Source: Komagataeibacter rhaeticus (GTDB taxonomy: Bacteria; Pseudomonadota; Alphaproteobacteria; Acetobacterales; Acetobacteraceae). From it: a DNA stretch of 64,000 nucleotides. The notes beneath the pieces are model-generated. The model searched no databases and was not told the DNA's origin. It was given only the letters and a program-made list of their open reading frames with translations. This document shows positions 40,663 to 49,862 of the stretch, in pieces. A program made the translations under genes and the position numbers. How positions within the stretch are numbered: position 1 is the first letter of the stretch; every line of letters starts with the position of its first letter. The DNA is taken from NCBI RefSeq assembly GCF_003207855.1, contig NZ_NKTZ01000010.1, positions 1-64,000 of the forward strand, in the 5' to 3' direction.

Positions 40663-41241
40663 CTACCGGGCGGGGTGGCGGAAACAGCCGGGTTCATGGT
40701 CATGCACCATGCCGGCCGCCTGCATCCAGGCATAGGCAATGACCGGCCCCACAAACCGGAACCCCCGCGCCCGTAGCGCCACAGCCATTGCATGGGACAG
40801 CGGTGAGGACGCCAGTACCCGCCCCGACAGGTTGCGCACCGGTGCCGCGGGCACCATGCCCCATGCAAAACGGGCAAAATCCTCCCCCCCATCGCGCATG
40901 GCCACATAGGCGCGGGCATTGCCAATGGTGGCGCGGATCTTGGCGCGCGCGCGGATGATGCGCGGGTCCGCCATCAGCCGTTCCTCATCCGCCGCATCAA
41001 AGCGGGCCACGCGGTCGGGGTCGAAACCGGCAAAGGCGGCGCGCAGCCCCTCGCGCCGCCGCAGCACCGTGCGCCATGACAGCCCGGCCTGAAAGCTTTC
41101 CAGCACCAGCATTTCCCACAGCATGCGGCTGTCATGCACGGGCTGGCCCCATTCGTGGTCGTGATAGGCCATCATCATCGCATCCGCCTGTGCCCAGGCG
41201 CAGCGCGGGCGGGTGGGGTCGGGTGCGGGAGTAATGGCCAT
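40663..41241 (-). CDS. tag: DNA-3-methyladenine glycosylase I (192 aa)
   Basis: Removes 3-methyladenine from alkylated DNA. The N-terminal CAWAQADAMMMAYHDHEWGQP has the zinc-binding Cys and His in the same places as E. coli Tag, and SFQAGLSWRTVLRRREGLRAAFAGFD is the helix-hairpin-helix region. HDHEPGCFRH near the end supplies the other zinc ligands. The ATG at 41241 is used; one at 41253 would add four residues. Length is normal. It converges on mcrC. Confidence 0.92.
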   Translation of the reverse strand: MAITPAPDPTRPRCAWAQADAMMMAYHDHEWGQPVHDSRMLWEMLVLESFQAGLSWRTVLRRREGLRAAFAGFDPDRVARFDAADEERLMADPRIIRARAKIRATIGNARAYVAMRDGGEDFARFAWGMVPAAPVRNLSGRVLASSPLSHAMAVALRARGFRFVGPVIAYAWMQAAGMVHDHEPGCFRHPAR

Positions 41242-41264
41242 GCAATGATCCATAATAAAAAGAA

Positions 41265-41352
41265 TAAAAGTTTTTGGTGAAGCTTTTTCCAAAAAGCTCC
41301 AGAGAACGCCGCCTTTTTGAAAAAAGGCGGCACCCAAAAACTTTTATACGTT
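41265..41352. repeat. Dispersed intergenic repeat, copy 6 (best-preserved long form)
   Basis: Reads AAAAGTTTTTGGTGAAGC, then TTTTTCCAAAAAGCTCCAG, AGAACGCCGCC, TTTTTGAAAAAAGGCGGC and ACCCAAAAACTTTTATACG. Two hairpins can form, AGCTTTTT/AAAAAGCT and GCCGCC/GGCGGC. Outer AAAGTTTTTGG and CCAAAAACTTT are also inverted copies, so the whole element is a nested palindrome. Confidence 0.85.
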
Positions 41353-41363
41353 TTTCATACGCA

Positions 41364-41397
41364 TAAAAAAACCGGGACCGCATGGTGCGGCCCCGGT
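41364..41397 (-). terminator. Intrinsic terminator of the polyol dehydrogenase operon
   Basis: On the minus strand ACCGGGGCCGCA and TGCGGTCCCGGT form a 12-bp stem around CCA, followed by seven T. It is 26 bases after the stop at 41423. Confidence 0.9.
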
Positions 41398-41422
41398 TCC
41401 CTCACCCCGCAGGGGGATCGGA

Positions 41423-43624
41423 TCAGTTCACGTTGTCCAGCGCATAGACCACCAGGTCATCCGTCACCGGCGTCATCATGAAGTGGTGGCCACCGGCCAT
41501 GATGGCGACATACTGCTTGCCCTTGTACTCATACGTCATGGGTGTCGCCTGCCCGCCACCGGGCAGCACGTCGTTCCACACTTCCCGGCCGGTATGGATG
41601 TCGAAGGCATGGATCATGTTGTCCGTTGTCGCGGCAACAAAGATCAGGCCACCAGCGGTAATGACCGGGCCACCATTATTGGGCGTGCCGATGGTCAGCG
41701 GCAGGTGCGTGGGCAGGCCGAACGGGCCGTTGGCGCGCGCGCTGCCCAGCGGGTGCTGCCACAGTACCTTTTGCGTGTGCATGTCGATGGCGGTGATCAT
41801 GCCATAGGGCGGGCGGTTGCACATCATGCCCGTATATTCATCCCAGAACGGCGAGACCACGATGCCGTACGGCGTCTCGGCCATGGCGCCCGCGCCCTCG
41901 GCGCCACCGCCACCGGGCTTGTAGTTGGGGTCATCGACCGGCATCAGGCCAAGCTGGTCGGCCTTCTTGCGGCTGACAAGCTGGTCATACATCGGCGTGT
42001 TGTTCCAGTTGGCGATCAGGATGCCGGTCTTTTCATCATAGGCAACACTGCCCCAGTCGGACCCGCCATTATAGCCGGGATATTCCAGCCACGGCTTGTC
42101 AATGCTGGGGGGCGTGAACTCACCCACATAATGCGCGCGGCGGTATTTCAGGCGGCAGTAAAGCTGGTCGATGGGGGACATACCCCACATGTCGGCTTCC
42201 TTGAGCGGGGCAAAGCCAAGGCGCGGCATGCCCACCGACCAGGGCTGCGTGGGCGCGCGCGGATCACCCGGCACCATGCCCGGCGAGGGCGCGGGCCGTT
42301 CTTCCACCGGCAGCACCGGCTCACCCGTGCGGCGGTCCAGCACGAAGGTCTGGCCACGCTTGGTGGGCATGATCAGCGCGGGCACGCTGCTGCCATCGGG
42401 CTTGGTGAAATCCATCAGCGTGGGCTGGGAGCCGATGTCGTAATCCCACACATCCTTGTGCACCGTCTGGAACACCCAGCGCGGCTCACCCGTCTTGACA
42501 TCGATCGCCACCACGGCGGAGGAGACCTTGTTTTCCTCCGGTGAACGCATGGCGCTGTAGTAATCGGCGGCCGAATTGCCGGTGGGCACGTAAACCAGCC
42601 CCAGCGCGTTGTCACCAATCATCGCGGCCCAGGAATTGGGGGTGCCACGGCTGTAATGCTCGCCTTCCTTCGGCTCGCCATGTTCATGCGGGCGGTTGAC
42701 ATCCCATGCCCACAGGAAGCGCCCGGTCTCGGCATCGTAACCACGGATCACGCCCGATGGCGCCCAGCGGCGCTGGCCATCAAGGATTTCCTGGTTGGTG
42801 ATGATCGCGCCATTGACGATGGGCGGCGGCGCGGTCTCGGCCACGAAGCCGGGCACGGACTCACCCATCCCCTTCATCAGGTTGACCATGCCGTGCCAGC
42901 CAAAGCCCTCGCACACCTTGCCGTCCTCGCTGTCCACCTCGATCAGGCGTTCATCCAGCGTGGCTTCAAGGATGCGGTGATGGCAGTGCTCGCCTTCCGG
43001 CACGGTGGAGGAAGTGTAGTACACCACCGCCTTGCACGCTGCCGTATACGGAATGCTCTCGTATTTCTCATTGGCGTGGAAATGCCAGACTTCCTTGCCC
43101 GTGGCGGGGTCGATGCGCATCATGTCGTTCAGTGCCGAACACATGTACATCCCGTCACCCACCTTGATGGGCGTGGTTTCGGCCGCCCATTTGTTCACCT
43201 GCCCCGGCCCCGGCTTGCTGCCGGTGTGGTAGATGAAGGCACGCTTGAGGTGGCTGATGTTGGCCGGCGTGATCTGGTCCAGCGGCGAATAGCGCGTGGC
43301 TCTGTCATCACGGGCATAGCCGGGCCAGTCATCATGGGCGGGGTTGGCCACCACCTGCTCGACCATGGGTGTTGCCTCGCTGGGTTCGGCGGGCGGGCCG
43401 TCGGGAATGTTGGCGGCATTCACACCGGGGGCCTGCGGGCCGTTGGGCGACGGGGCCGAGAACGCATCCGCCGGCGGCGTGGGCTGGGCCGGTGGCACGG
43501 TGGCATTGCCAGTGCCGGGCGGCTGGTCGGCGGGGGGAACCTGCGCAAGGGCCGTGGCACAGGACAGGCCGGTGATGATGGTTGCGCCCAGCAGCAGGCC
43601 GCGCGGCATCGGGGTCCGGGACAT
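41423..43624 (-). CDS. sldA: PQQ-dependent polyol (glycerol/sorbitol-type) dehydrogenase, large subunit (733 aa)
   Basis: Periplasmic quinoprotein that oxidises a sugar alcohol or related polyol and passes electrons to ubiquinone. A signal peptide (LLLGATIITGLSCATALAQ) and a Pro/Ala-rich linker precede the eight-bladed propeller: DDWPGYARDDRATRYSPLDQIT at about residue 97, PIKVGDGMYMCSALNDMMRIDPATGKEVW, HKDVWDYDIGSQPTLMDF and GPVITAGGLIFVAATTDNMIHAFD. A small membrane subunit is encoded just upstream, as for Gluconobacter SldB-SldA. The exact substrate (glycerol, sorbitol, inositol, others) cannot be read from sequence. The ATG overlaps the stop of the small subunit (TAATG). Confidence 0.8.
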   Translation of the reverse strand: MSRTPMPRGLLLGATIITGLSCATALAQVPPADQPPGTGNATVPPAQPTPPADAFSAPSPNGPQAPGVNAANIPDGPPAEPSEATPMVEQVVANPAHDDWPGYARDDRATRYSPLDQITPANISHLKRAFIYHTGSKPGPGQVNKWAAETTPIKVGDGMYMCSALNDMMRIDPATGKEVWHFHANEKYESIPYTAACKAVVYYTSSTVPEGEHCHHRILEATLDERLIEVDSEDGKVCEGFGWHGMVNLMKGMGESVPGFVAETAPPPIVNGAIITNQEILDGQRRWAPSGVIRGYDAETGRFLWAWDVNRPHEHGEPKEGEHYSRGTPNSWAAMIGDNALGLVYVPTGNSAADYYSAMRSPEENKVSSAVVAIDVKTGEPRWVFQTVHKDVWDYDIGSQPTLMDFTKPDGSSVPALIMPTKRGQTFVLDRRTGEPVLPVEERPAPSPGMVPGDPRAPTQPWSVGMPRLGFAPLKEADMWGMSPIDQLYCRLKYRRAHYVGEFTPPSIDKPWLEYPGYNGGSDWGSVAYDEKTGILIANWNNTPMYDQLVSRKKADQLGLMPVDDPNYKPGGGGAEGAGAMAETPYGIVVSPFWDEYTGMMCNRPPYGMITAIDMHTQKVLWQHPLGSARANGPFGLPTHLPLTIGTPNNGGPVITAGGLIFVAATTDNMIHAFDIHTGREVWNDVLPGGGQATPMTYEYKGKQYVAIMAGGHHFMMTPVTDDLVVYALDNVN

Positions 43625-44010
43625 TACGCGACCTCCCGCACAAGGGTTGAGCGCGCGGCTTCGGCGCGTTTGAGAACAGGCAGGCACGCCAGCACACCCA
43701 GGGCCAGCAGCGTGGGGCCAAACACGCGGGGCAGCAGGCCCCAGCCGTCAAGCCCCACTTCCCACAGCGCCCACAGCCACGTAAAGGCCACGGCGGCAAG
43801 ATAGAGCAGCCCGCCGGCCACCCGGCCCATGGCCATGAGAAGGCCCGCCACCGTCACGGCAAGCCCGACAATGACGTAGTACCACGACCCGCCAATAAAG
43901 GCGAGTTCCGCCCCCATGTACAGTAGTGGCAGGCCCAGCAGGATAATGATGACCGCAAGACCCAGCGTCGCCCATCCGGCGGGGGTCTGTGGTGTTACGA
44001 AAGCAGACAT
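43624..44010 (-). CDS. sldB: Membrane subunit of the PQQ polyol dehydrogenase (128 aa)
   Basis: Four or five hydrophobic segments (ATLGLAVIIILLGLPLLYMGAE, YVIVGLAVTVAGLLMAMGRV, LLYLAAVAFTWLWALWEVG, VFGPTLLALGVLACLPVL) match the membrane anchor fused to the front of glucose dehydrogenase but here encoded separately, as for SldB. GRVAGGLLYLAAVAFTWLWALWEVGLDGW is the most conserved part. It carries the quinone site and holds the large subunit at the membrane. GGAGGAAC stands before the ATG at 44010. Confidence 0.85.
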   Translation of the reverse strand: MSAFVTPQTPAGWATLGLAVIIILLGLPLLYMGAELAFIGGSWYYVIVGLAVTVAGLLMAMGRVAGGLLYLAAVAFTWLWALWEVGLDGWGLLPRVFGPTLLALGVLACLPVLKRAEAARSTLVREVA

Positions 44011-44548
44011 GATGGATGTTCCTCCAGTATCATGATGCGGAGGCTAGTCCCGCCTTCGTTAAACGTGAAAAAACGAAACCGTGAGAGTGGTAACGACTTT
44101 ATGAGTATTGTTACACCCTTATCAGTATTCTGCCAAAAATTAACAGCGTGCATTCCGCTTTTGACCAGCAGGTCTGCACTATACGGGCAATTAAATATTA
44201 ATTTTTACCTTTCCCGTTCCCTGACGGAACCGTTTCGTATTCAGGACAGTCCGGCATGACCACAGGGCGCCAGCCATGCGATACGGCGCGGCAATCCGCG
44301 CGGGAAGGGACAGGGCACCGCCGGCATGCCGCTGCCCGCGCCGGTGCGGGTGGAAAAGGCCGGCCGGTAATCACGGGCGCATTCCAGGTGAAGCCCTGCC
44401 GCGCAAACGCCCCGGCCCCTGCCCGCATACGGGGTCAGGCAGGGCGGCAGGCGTGCCCGCATCCCCCATCAGGGCGGCGGAGACGGGGCACATCTATATA
44501 TGTTCATATATAGACAAGGGCGGCACTACCCCATCCATCGTGGTGGTA
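44011..44548. other. Promoter region of the polyol dehydrogenase operon and downstream region of an Rrf2 gene
   Basis: About 540 bases. The part at 44040-44220 is AT-rich and should hold the sldB promoter. The middle shows only GC-rich open frames without gene character. A near-perfect AT palindrome lies at 44493-44514. Confidence 0.45.
44493..44514. promoter_or_regulatory. AT-rich palindrome, 10-bp arms
   Basis: Arms TCTATATATG and CATATATAGA with TT between. It stands out in a GC-rich region 35 bases downstream of the Rrf2 gene ending at 44549. Rrf2/NsrR operators are AT-rich palindromes of about this size, so it is a candidate site, though a binding partner is unproven. Confidence 0.45.
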
Positions 44549-44962
44549 TCAGGCCCTCCGGTCCGGCAGGATATCGTTCAGCGTCGTCTCGTCCAGAACC
44601 TTGAGGAAGGCACGCATGGACTGCGCCAGCAGATGACGCAGGCGACATATGTCTGCCAGCAGGCAGTGCTGGCCGTTTTCCGGCTGGCACGCGACAACGG
44701 AATCCATGTCCGTTTCCATCAGCCGCACGATATCACCAATAACGATTTCATGCGGCAGGCACGGCAGCTGCAACCCGCCAGACCGGCCACGACGCGCCAC
44801 CACCACCCCGCTATGCGACAGGCGGTTGACGACCTTGACCAGATGGTTGTGGGAAATACCGTGACTGTCGGAAATTTCGTGTACGGATACACGCCGTTCG
44901 GGATTACGCGCCAGATAGACCAGAACGCGGATGGCATAATCTGTATGAAGGGTCAGGCGCAT
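44549..44962 (-). CDS. Rrf2-family, NsrR-like regulator 1 (137 aa)
   Basis: Starts MRLTLHTDYAIRVLVYLARN, the classic Rrf2 opening. The winged helix covers residues about 20-65 (VHEISDSHGISHNHLVKVVNRLSHSGVV), and three Cys in CQPENGQHCLLADICRL (spacing 7 and 5) are placed like the Fe-S ligands of NsrR. NsrR loses its cluster on contact with nitric oxide and derepresses its targets. The start at 44962 is chosen by homology to the paralogue at 45684. Its separate position from the c-di-GMP operon leaves its targets open. Confidence 0.85.
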   Translation of the reverse strand: MRLTLHTDYAIRVLVYLARNPERRVSVHEISDSHGISHNHLVKVVNRLSHSGVVVARRGRSGGLQLPCLPHEIVIGDIVRLMETDMDSVVACQPENGQHCLLADICRLRHLLAQSMRAFLKVLDETTLNDILPDRRA

Positions 44963-45147
44963 GATGGCTTGTCGGTAGCCTCCTTGCGTGGTCTGCCTGA
45001 TGCGCGCATGGCTGTGGAAAAGCGCTGCCGTGGCACCGGGCTTCCCGCAACTGGCGTCAGGTCGGTCATGAGCATGTAACGGGACATCCCTACACCGCAC
45101 GTCTGGAAATTGTACATCATGGTACCATATTCATTCCATATGTCGTT

Positions 45148-45162
45148 ATAATTAAAAATTAT
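45148..45162. promoter_or_regulatory. AT-rich palindrome upstream of Rrf2 gene 1
   Basis: ATAATT-AAA-AATTAT, perfect 6-bp arms. It lies in the gap between the two Rrf2 genes, about 190 bases from the start at 44962. The gap also holds ATGGTACCAT (45119-45128). Confidence 0.4.
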
Positions 45163-45246
45163 GTTCCAGGCGCACCAGTACGGACCCGCAATACAGGTTC
45201 CGGCAATAAAAAGCCAGTCCCGCGGCTGTCATATCCGGGCCTGCCG

Positions 45247-45684
45247 TCAGGTTATGTTTCCGCGTTGTCCGGTCTTTCCATGGTCACACAGCATGTCATG
45301 CAATGTCAGGCGGTCCAGCACGGCCATGAAGGCATTCATGGACTTGGAAAACAGTTTCCGCAGGCGGCAGGCATCGGCCAGGATACATTGCTGGCCACTG
45401 CCCGGTATGCATGAAACAATGGCCGATACATCTGATTCCATCAGCCGCACGACATCACCGATCACGATCTGACGCGGCGTGTGGGCCAGTTCCACACCCC
45501 CGTTGCGGCCCCGGCGCGCCAGCACCACCCCGTTGGTGGACAGGCGGTTGATCACCTTCACCAGATGGTTCTGGGAAATCCGGTGGGTATCCGCAATTTC
45601 CTGAATCGCGACCCGCCTGCCCGGGTTCTGTCCCAGATAGATCAGGGCGCGAATGGAATAATCGGTGTGGAGTGTCAGGCGCAT
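45247..45684 (-). CDS. Rrf2-family, NsrR-like regulator 2, last gene of the c-di-GMP operon (145 aa)
   Basis: Paralogue of the neighbouring regulator (MRLTLHTDYSIRALIYLGQN; helix-turn-helix VAIQEIADTHRISQNHLVKVI). The Cys motif CIPGSGQQCILADACRL keeps the same 7 and 5 spacing. The ATG at 45684 is six bases after the DGC stop, so it is co-transcribed with the c-di-GMP genes. It may tie their expression, or a target set, to nitric oxide or iron-sulfur status. The published xylinum cdg1 operon also has a fourth small gene after dgc1; whether it is this type I cannot confirm. Confidence 0.85.
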   Translation of the reverse strand: MRLTLHTDYSIRALIYLGQNPGRRVAIQEIADTHRISQNHLVKVINRLSTNGVVLARRGRNGGVELAHTPRQIVIGDVVRLMESDVSAIVSCIPGSGQQCILADACRLRKLFSKSMNAFMAVLDRLTLHDMLCDHGKTGQRGNIT

Positions 45685-45690
45685 GCCCCC

Positions 45691-47436
45691 TCATGACGCC
45701 TGTAGCGTGATTTCGGTATGATCTGGCGCAAAGATATGCTCCGCCAGCACAAGATTCGCGGCCGAAATGGGGAGCGAAATATAAAAACCCTGAATCCGGT
45801 CCACGCCAATCGCACGCAGGATTTCCATCTGTCCGCGCGTTTCCACCCCGCTGACCGTAACGCTCTGCCCGAAGGCATGGGCCAGGCCGGACAGGTGGGC
45901 AATCACGTCACGGGCCTGCTGGTCATGTTCGATTTCACGGACCAGCTTGCGCGAAATCTTGGCCTGCGTGAAACGGATGTCACGCAGGGCGGAAATGGGC
46001 AGGGTTGCCAGCCCGAAATCATCCAGCGCCAGCTGGAACCCCATGGCCGCCAGTTCCTGCAGGCGCAGCAGTACCCGGTCCGACCGGCGCCCGGCCACCA
46101 GCACGCTTTCCGATATTTCCAGCACGTAGTCGGACGCCTTGCTGCCCTGGCGCTTTATTTCGGCCTCCAGATCGTTCTGGAACCCGATATTGAGCAGGTC
46201 CAGCCGCGAGAGGTTGATGGTCAGGTTGGGATAGGTATTCAGCGTGTTGTTCCACAGCCGCATGTCATTCTGGAACGCCTTGACCAGGCGGGGGCTCATG
46301 GCCTGCGCCAACGCCGCATCCAGGAACACGTCATGGAAGCTTTCCGCCGCCAGCAGCCCGCGCTGCGGATGGTGCCAGCGCAGCAGGGCCTCGATCTGGT
46401 CGCACCGGCCGGTGGCCAGGTTCAGGATCGGCTGGTAGTACAGCTCGAACTGGTCCTTTTCCACCCCCGTGCGGGCATCGGTCAGGATCTGGGCGCGTTC
46501 CAGCGCGTGCTGGTGCAGCGTGATGTCGAACATCCGCGCCTGATGGCCACCGGCGCGCTTTGCGGCATACAGCGCGATATCGGCGTTCTTCTGCAGTGAT
46601 TCGGCGCTTTCCTGGCTGGCCACGGGGCTGACGCCAATGCTGCCCGACACGTTGACCATGGTGTTGCCCACCTCGATCGGGGCTTCAAGCTCGGCCAGAA
46701 GCTGGTCAAGGATATCCTGCAGCGGCCTTCTGGTCAGGGTATGGTCCAGGATCAGCGCGAACTCGTCGCCCCCCAGGCGGCAGACCGCGTCCTCCGGGCT
46801 GACCAGCGCCATGAGGCGGGCGGAAATGACCTTCAGCACCACATCGCCCGCATGGTGGCCATGGATGTCATTGATCTGCTTGAACCCGTCCAGGTCGAAC
46901 ATGACCAGCATGATCTCGCGCGTGATGTTCTGCGCCTTGTGCTCCACCGCCGTCTGCAGCACGTTGTTGAAGCCGCCACGGTTGAACAGCCCCGTCAGCG
47001 GGTCGGTGGCGGCAAGGGATTTCAGCCGGTCACGGGTGTTCATAAGCTCCGTGATCTCGAAACGCGTGGCCACGTAACCCTCGATCGCGCCAAGCGAATT
47101 GTGCTTGGGCATGATGGTGGTGGCCACCCAGTACAGCGTCCCGTCCTTCGCCCGGTTGCAGATATTGCCACGCCAGATCTCGCCCGTGCGGATGGTACGG
47201 TACATCTGGCGGAAGAAGCTGGCGTCATGATACCCGGAATTGACGATCCGGTGCGTGGACCCCAGCAGTTCCTCACGCGGGTAGCGGCTGATTTCGCAAA
47301 AGCGGTCGTTCACATAGGTGATCACGCCGCGCACGTCGGTAATGGCCACGATCAGCACATTATCGACCACATCGGCCCAGAAATCGGAATCCTGGTGGGT
47401 CAGTGCGCGCAGGCGGTCATCGTGTTTGAGTGACAT
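45691..47436 (-). CDS. dgc: Diguanylate cyclase-type PAS-GGDEF-EAL protein with degenerate EAL (581 aa)
   Basis: PAS at residues 20-125 resembles flavin-binding PAS domains (YVNDRFCEISRYPREELLG, then EIWRGNICNRAKDGTLYW with Trp and Asn in the Aer/MmoS-like places). The GGDEF domain has intact LGGDEF (222-226). The EAL domain keeps Glu-Ala-Leu (349-351) and DDFG (472-475), but the loop after it is changed, the second Asp of KIDRxF is Ser (AKISRKLV, 493) and the Glu of the EGVE motif is Ser (SGVE, 529). It is therefore probably a cyclase with an inactive EAL. The layout matches the DGC partner of the cellulose-controlling cdg operons. AGGGAG precedes the ATG at 47436. Confidence 0.85.
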   Translation of the reverse strand: MSLKHDDRLRALTHQDSDFWADVVDNVLIVAITDVRGVITYVNDRFCEISRYPREELLGSTHRIVNSGYHDASFFRQMYRTIRTGEIWRGNICNRAKDGTLYWVATTIMPKHNSLGAIEGYVATRFEITELMNTRDRLKSLAATDPLTGLFNRGGFNNVLQTAVEHKAQNITREIMLVMFDLDGFKQINDIHGHHAGDVVLKVISARLMALVSPEDAVCRLGGDEFALILDHTLTRRPLQDILDQLLAELEAPIEVGNTMVNVSGSIGVSPVASQESAESLQKNADIALYAAKRAGGHQARMFDITLHQHALERAQILTDARTGVEKDQFELYYQPILNLATGRCDQIEALLRWHHPQRGLLAAESFHDVFLDAALAQAMSPRLVKAFQNDMRLWNNTLNTYPNLTINLSRLDLLNIGFQNDLEAEIKRQGSKASDYVLEISESVLVAGRRSDRVLLRLQELAAMGFQLALDDFGLATLPISALRDIRFTQAKISRKLVREIEHDQQARDVIAHLSGLAHAFGQSVTVSGVETRGQMEILRAIGVDRIQGFYISLPISAANLVLAEHIFAPDHTEITLQAS

Positions 47437-47468
47437 GGCTTATGGCTCCCTCTGTCGCCCTGAAGGGA

Positions 47469-49862
47469 TCAGGATCGGTTTGTGGTTGTCGTTGCTGCGG
47501 CCTCCCCGGGGGCCGTCGTGGACGTGTCCTTTCCTGTGGGTGAAGTAGCCGGCTGCGCGGCCGTGGCGGGTCTGGCGGGGCCGGGCTGGCCTTTATCCGG
47601 TGCGGCCTGCGCGCCGCCTGTCGCCCCCCCTGCCGCGCGTGCCGCCTCGATATCGCGGATCACGGCGGGTGCGCCGCCATGGCGCACCCATTCCTCCAGG
47701 TCACGCGGCGCCAGTGGCTTGGCGAACAGGTAGCCCTGCATCACGTCGCAGTTCAGCTGTTCCAGCAGGTCGCGCTGCTGCTCGGTCTCGACGCCCTCGG
47801 TCACCACGGTCATGCCAAGGCGCGAGCCGATGCCGATCACCGCCATGGTCACGGCCTGGGCATTGGTGTCGTATTCGAAATCGTTGATGAAGCTGCGGTC
47901 GATCTTGATCTCGGTCAGCGGCAGGCGCGTCAGGCGCGAAAGCGATGAATAGCCGGTGCCAAAATCATCCATCGACAGCCCGCAGCCCAGGTTGCGGATG
48001 GACTGGAGCACCTCCTCGGTGTCGCTGCTGCTGTCCATCATCACGCTCTCGGTAATTTCCACCGTCAGGCGCGAGGGCTTGAGGTTGTGGTCCTTGAGCA
48101 GGGCGGCAATATGCTCGGGCAGCGCGCGGTTGCGGAAATGCACCGCCGACAGGTTGACCGCCACGGTCGGCACGTACACCCCGTCAGCATCCCATTTCAC
48201 GATCTGGCGGCACGCTTCCAGCAGGGACCACCGGCCGATGGCCTCGATCTGCCCGGTTTCCTCCGCCACGGCAATGAAGCGGGAGGGATAGATGTTGCCC
48301 AGCGTGGGGTGATGCCAGCGCGACAGGGCCTCCACCCCGCTCAGTTCCAGCGTGTGGGTGCGCACCTGCGGCTGGTAGTGCAGCTGCAGCATGCCCTGCG
48401 CCAGGGAATCGCGCAGGGCGGAACCCAGCACCAGCCGGTCCTGCGCCACCTGGTTCTTTTCCAGGTTGGCGAAGCGGTATATGCCGCGCCCGTCTTCCTT
48501 GGCCTGGCGCATGGCGGTATCGGCATGGCTGAGCAGGGATTCACTGTCCGGCCCGTTGGCGGGGAACGTGCTGATGCCAATGCTGCACGAGATGGAAAGC
48601 GTGTTCTGCCCGATCTGCAGCGGGCGGCCGATGGTATCGAGCAGGCTGCGCGCGATCTCCTCTATGCGCGGGCCATCGCAGTCGGGCACCACCAGCACGA
48701 ATTCATCCCCGCCCGAGCGGCTGAGCACGTAGTCATCACGGGCAATGGAGCGGATGCGGGCCGCGATCTCGACCAGGAACTGGTCGGCATGGACATGGCC
48801 CAGCGCGTCGTTGATATCGCGGAAGCGGTCGATATCAAGCATGAAGATGGCCAGCGTGCGGTTGCCGGGCTGGGCGATCATTTCCTCCATCACCCGGTGC
48901 AGCGCGCCACGGTTGAGCAGGCCGGTCAGCGAATCATAGCGGGCAAGCTGCGTCATGTGGGTCTTGGTGGCGTGCTGCTCCAGCGCCAGCGCGCAGAACG
49001 GCAGGCACGCACCGACCAGCCGCTGCGGCCAGGCGCCCAGCTGGTTGTTCTCACGCAGGTACAGGGCGAAGATGCCCGTGATCCGCCCGTAAGCCGCCAG
49101 CACCGGGGCCGCGTAGCATGACTGCAGCCCCAGCGAGCGGCACATGGACTGGTAATTGTCCCATACCAGCCGCCCGGTATAGGACAGGTTGGCCTGCAGC
49201 TTCTCCACATCGGAAGGCGAGGGTATGGTGGTTTCCAGCGCATTGCGGATACGCCGCGGCAGGGCGGGCGTGCAGATCACGCGCCAGGGCTGGTTGTCAT
49301 CAAGCACCAGCATGGCGGCCACCGCGTTGGGCACGAAGGCTTCCACCTTGCGGCAGATCAGTTCGCCAATATCCTGTATCAGCATGTCGCTGGCCAGCGC
49401 CTGCAGCACGTCGTTCTGCAGGATCAGGATCTTGCGGCGCTGGCTTTCGTCCGTGACGTTCTTCATCACGCCCATGTAGTAGATCTGCCGCTTCGCCCCC
49501 TGCCCGATCTCCACCTTGGACAGCGAAAGCTCGCCACAGATGTATTCGCCATCGGCGCGGGTGAACTCCACCTCACGCGATGTGCCGACAATGCGGTTGT
49601 GGCCGGTTTCGCGGTTGCGGTCGATGTAGCGGTCGTGCTCGTGGCGCAGGCGGACGGGCACCAGGCAGTCCACGTTGCGGCCGATCACCTCCTCACGCGG
49701 GATGCCCCACAGGGAAGCGGCGGCCTGGTTGTAGAAGATGATCTCGTTATCCTGGCCGATGATGACGGTGGCGTCGATCGCCTGTTCAAGGGCGGGCAGC
49801 AGGATTTCGGTCGTGAGCGCTGTAATCTCGGGCATCTTGGTACTGTCTTTCCTGGGTGTCAT
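47469..49862 (-). CDS. pdeA: Heme-PAS c-di-GMP phosphodiesterase, PAS-GAF-GGDEF-EAL (797 aa)
   Basis: PAS residues 20-135 match the heme PAS of EcDos and AxPDEA1: RLRHEHDRYIDRNRETG places His76 at the EcDos His77 position, and the residue equal to Met95 is Thr94, as expected for an oxygen-binding rather than Met-ligated heme. A GAF-like region covers 150-300, GGDEF is intact (384-388) without an RxxD inhibition site, and EAL is intact (511-513) with DDFGTG (632) and EGVE (689). The last 50 residues are an Ala/Thr/Pro tail. Likely hydrolyses c-di-GMP under oxygen control and so tunes cellulose synthesis. The ATG overlaps the FNR-like gene stop (ATGA); an ATG at 49835 is possible. Confidence 0.85.
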   Translation of the reverse strand: MTPRKDSTKMPEITALTTEILLPALEQAIDATVIIGQDNEIIFYNQAAASLWGIPREEVIGRNVDCLVPVRLRHEHDRYIDRNRETGHNRIVGTSREVEFTRADGEYICGELSLSKVEIGQGAKRQIYYMGVMKNVTDESQRRKILILQNDVLQALASDMLIQDIGELICRKVEAFVPNAVAAMLVLDDNQPWRVICTPALPRRIRNALETTIPSPSDVEKLQANLSYTGRLVWDNYQSMCRSLGLQSCYAAPVLAAYGRITGIFALYLRENNQLGAWPQRLVGACLPFCALALEQHATKTHMTQLARYDSLTGLLNRGALHRVMEEMIAQPGNRTLAIFMLDIDRFRDINDALGHVHADQFLVEIAARIRSIARDDYVLSRSGGDEFVLVVPDCDGPRIEEIARSLLDTIGRPLQIGQNTLSISCSIGISTFPANGPDSESLLSHADTAMRQAKEDGRGIYRFANLEKNQVAQDRLVLGSALRDSLAQGMLQLHYQPQVRTHTLELSGVEALSRWHHPTLGNIYPSRFIAVAEETGQIEAIGRWSLLEACRQIVKWDADGVYVPTVAVNLSAVHFRNRALPEHIAALLKDHNLKPSRLTVEITESVMMDSSSDTEEVLQSIRNLGCGLSMDDFGTGYSSLSRLTRLPLTEIKIDRSFINDFEYDTNAQAVTMAVIGIGSRLGMTVVTEGVETEQQRDLLEQLNCDVMQGYLFAKPLAPRDLEEWVRHGGAPAVIRDIEAARAAGGATGGAQAAPDKGQPGPARPATAAQPATSPTGKDTSTTAPGEAAATTTTNRS

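Noticed and set aside
47469-49862. c-di-GMP inhibition site (RxxD) in the PDE GGDEF domain
   Set aside because: The residues before SGGDEF are RDDYVLSR; the Asp of RxxD is Tyr, so no I-site is claimed.
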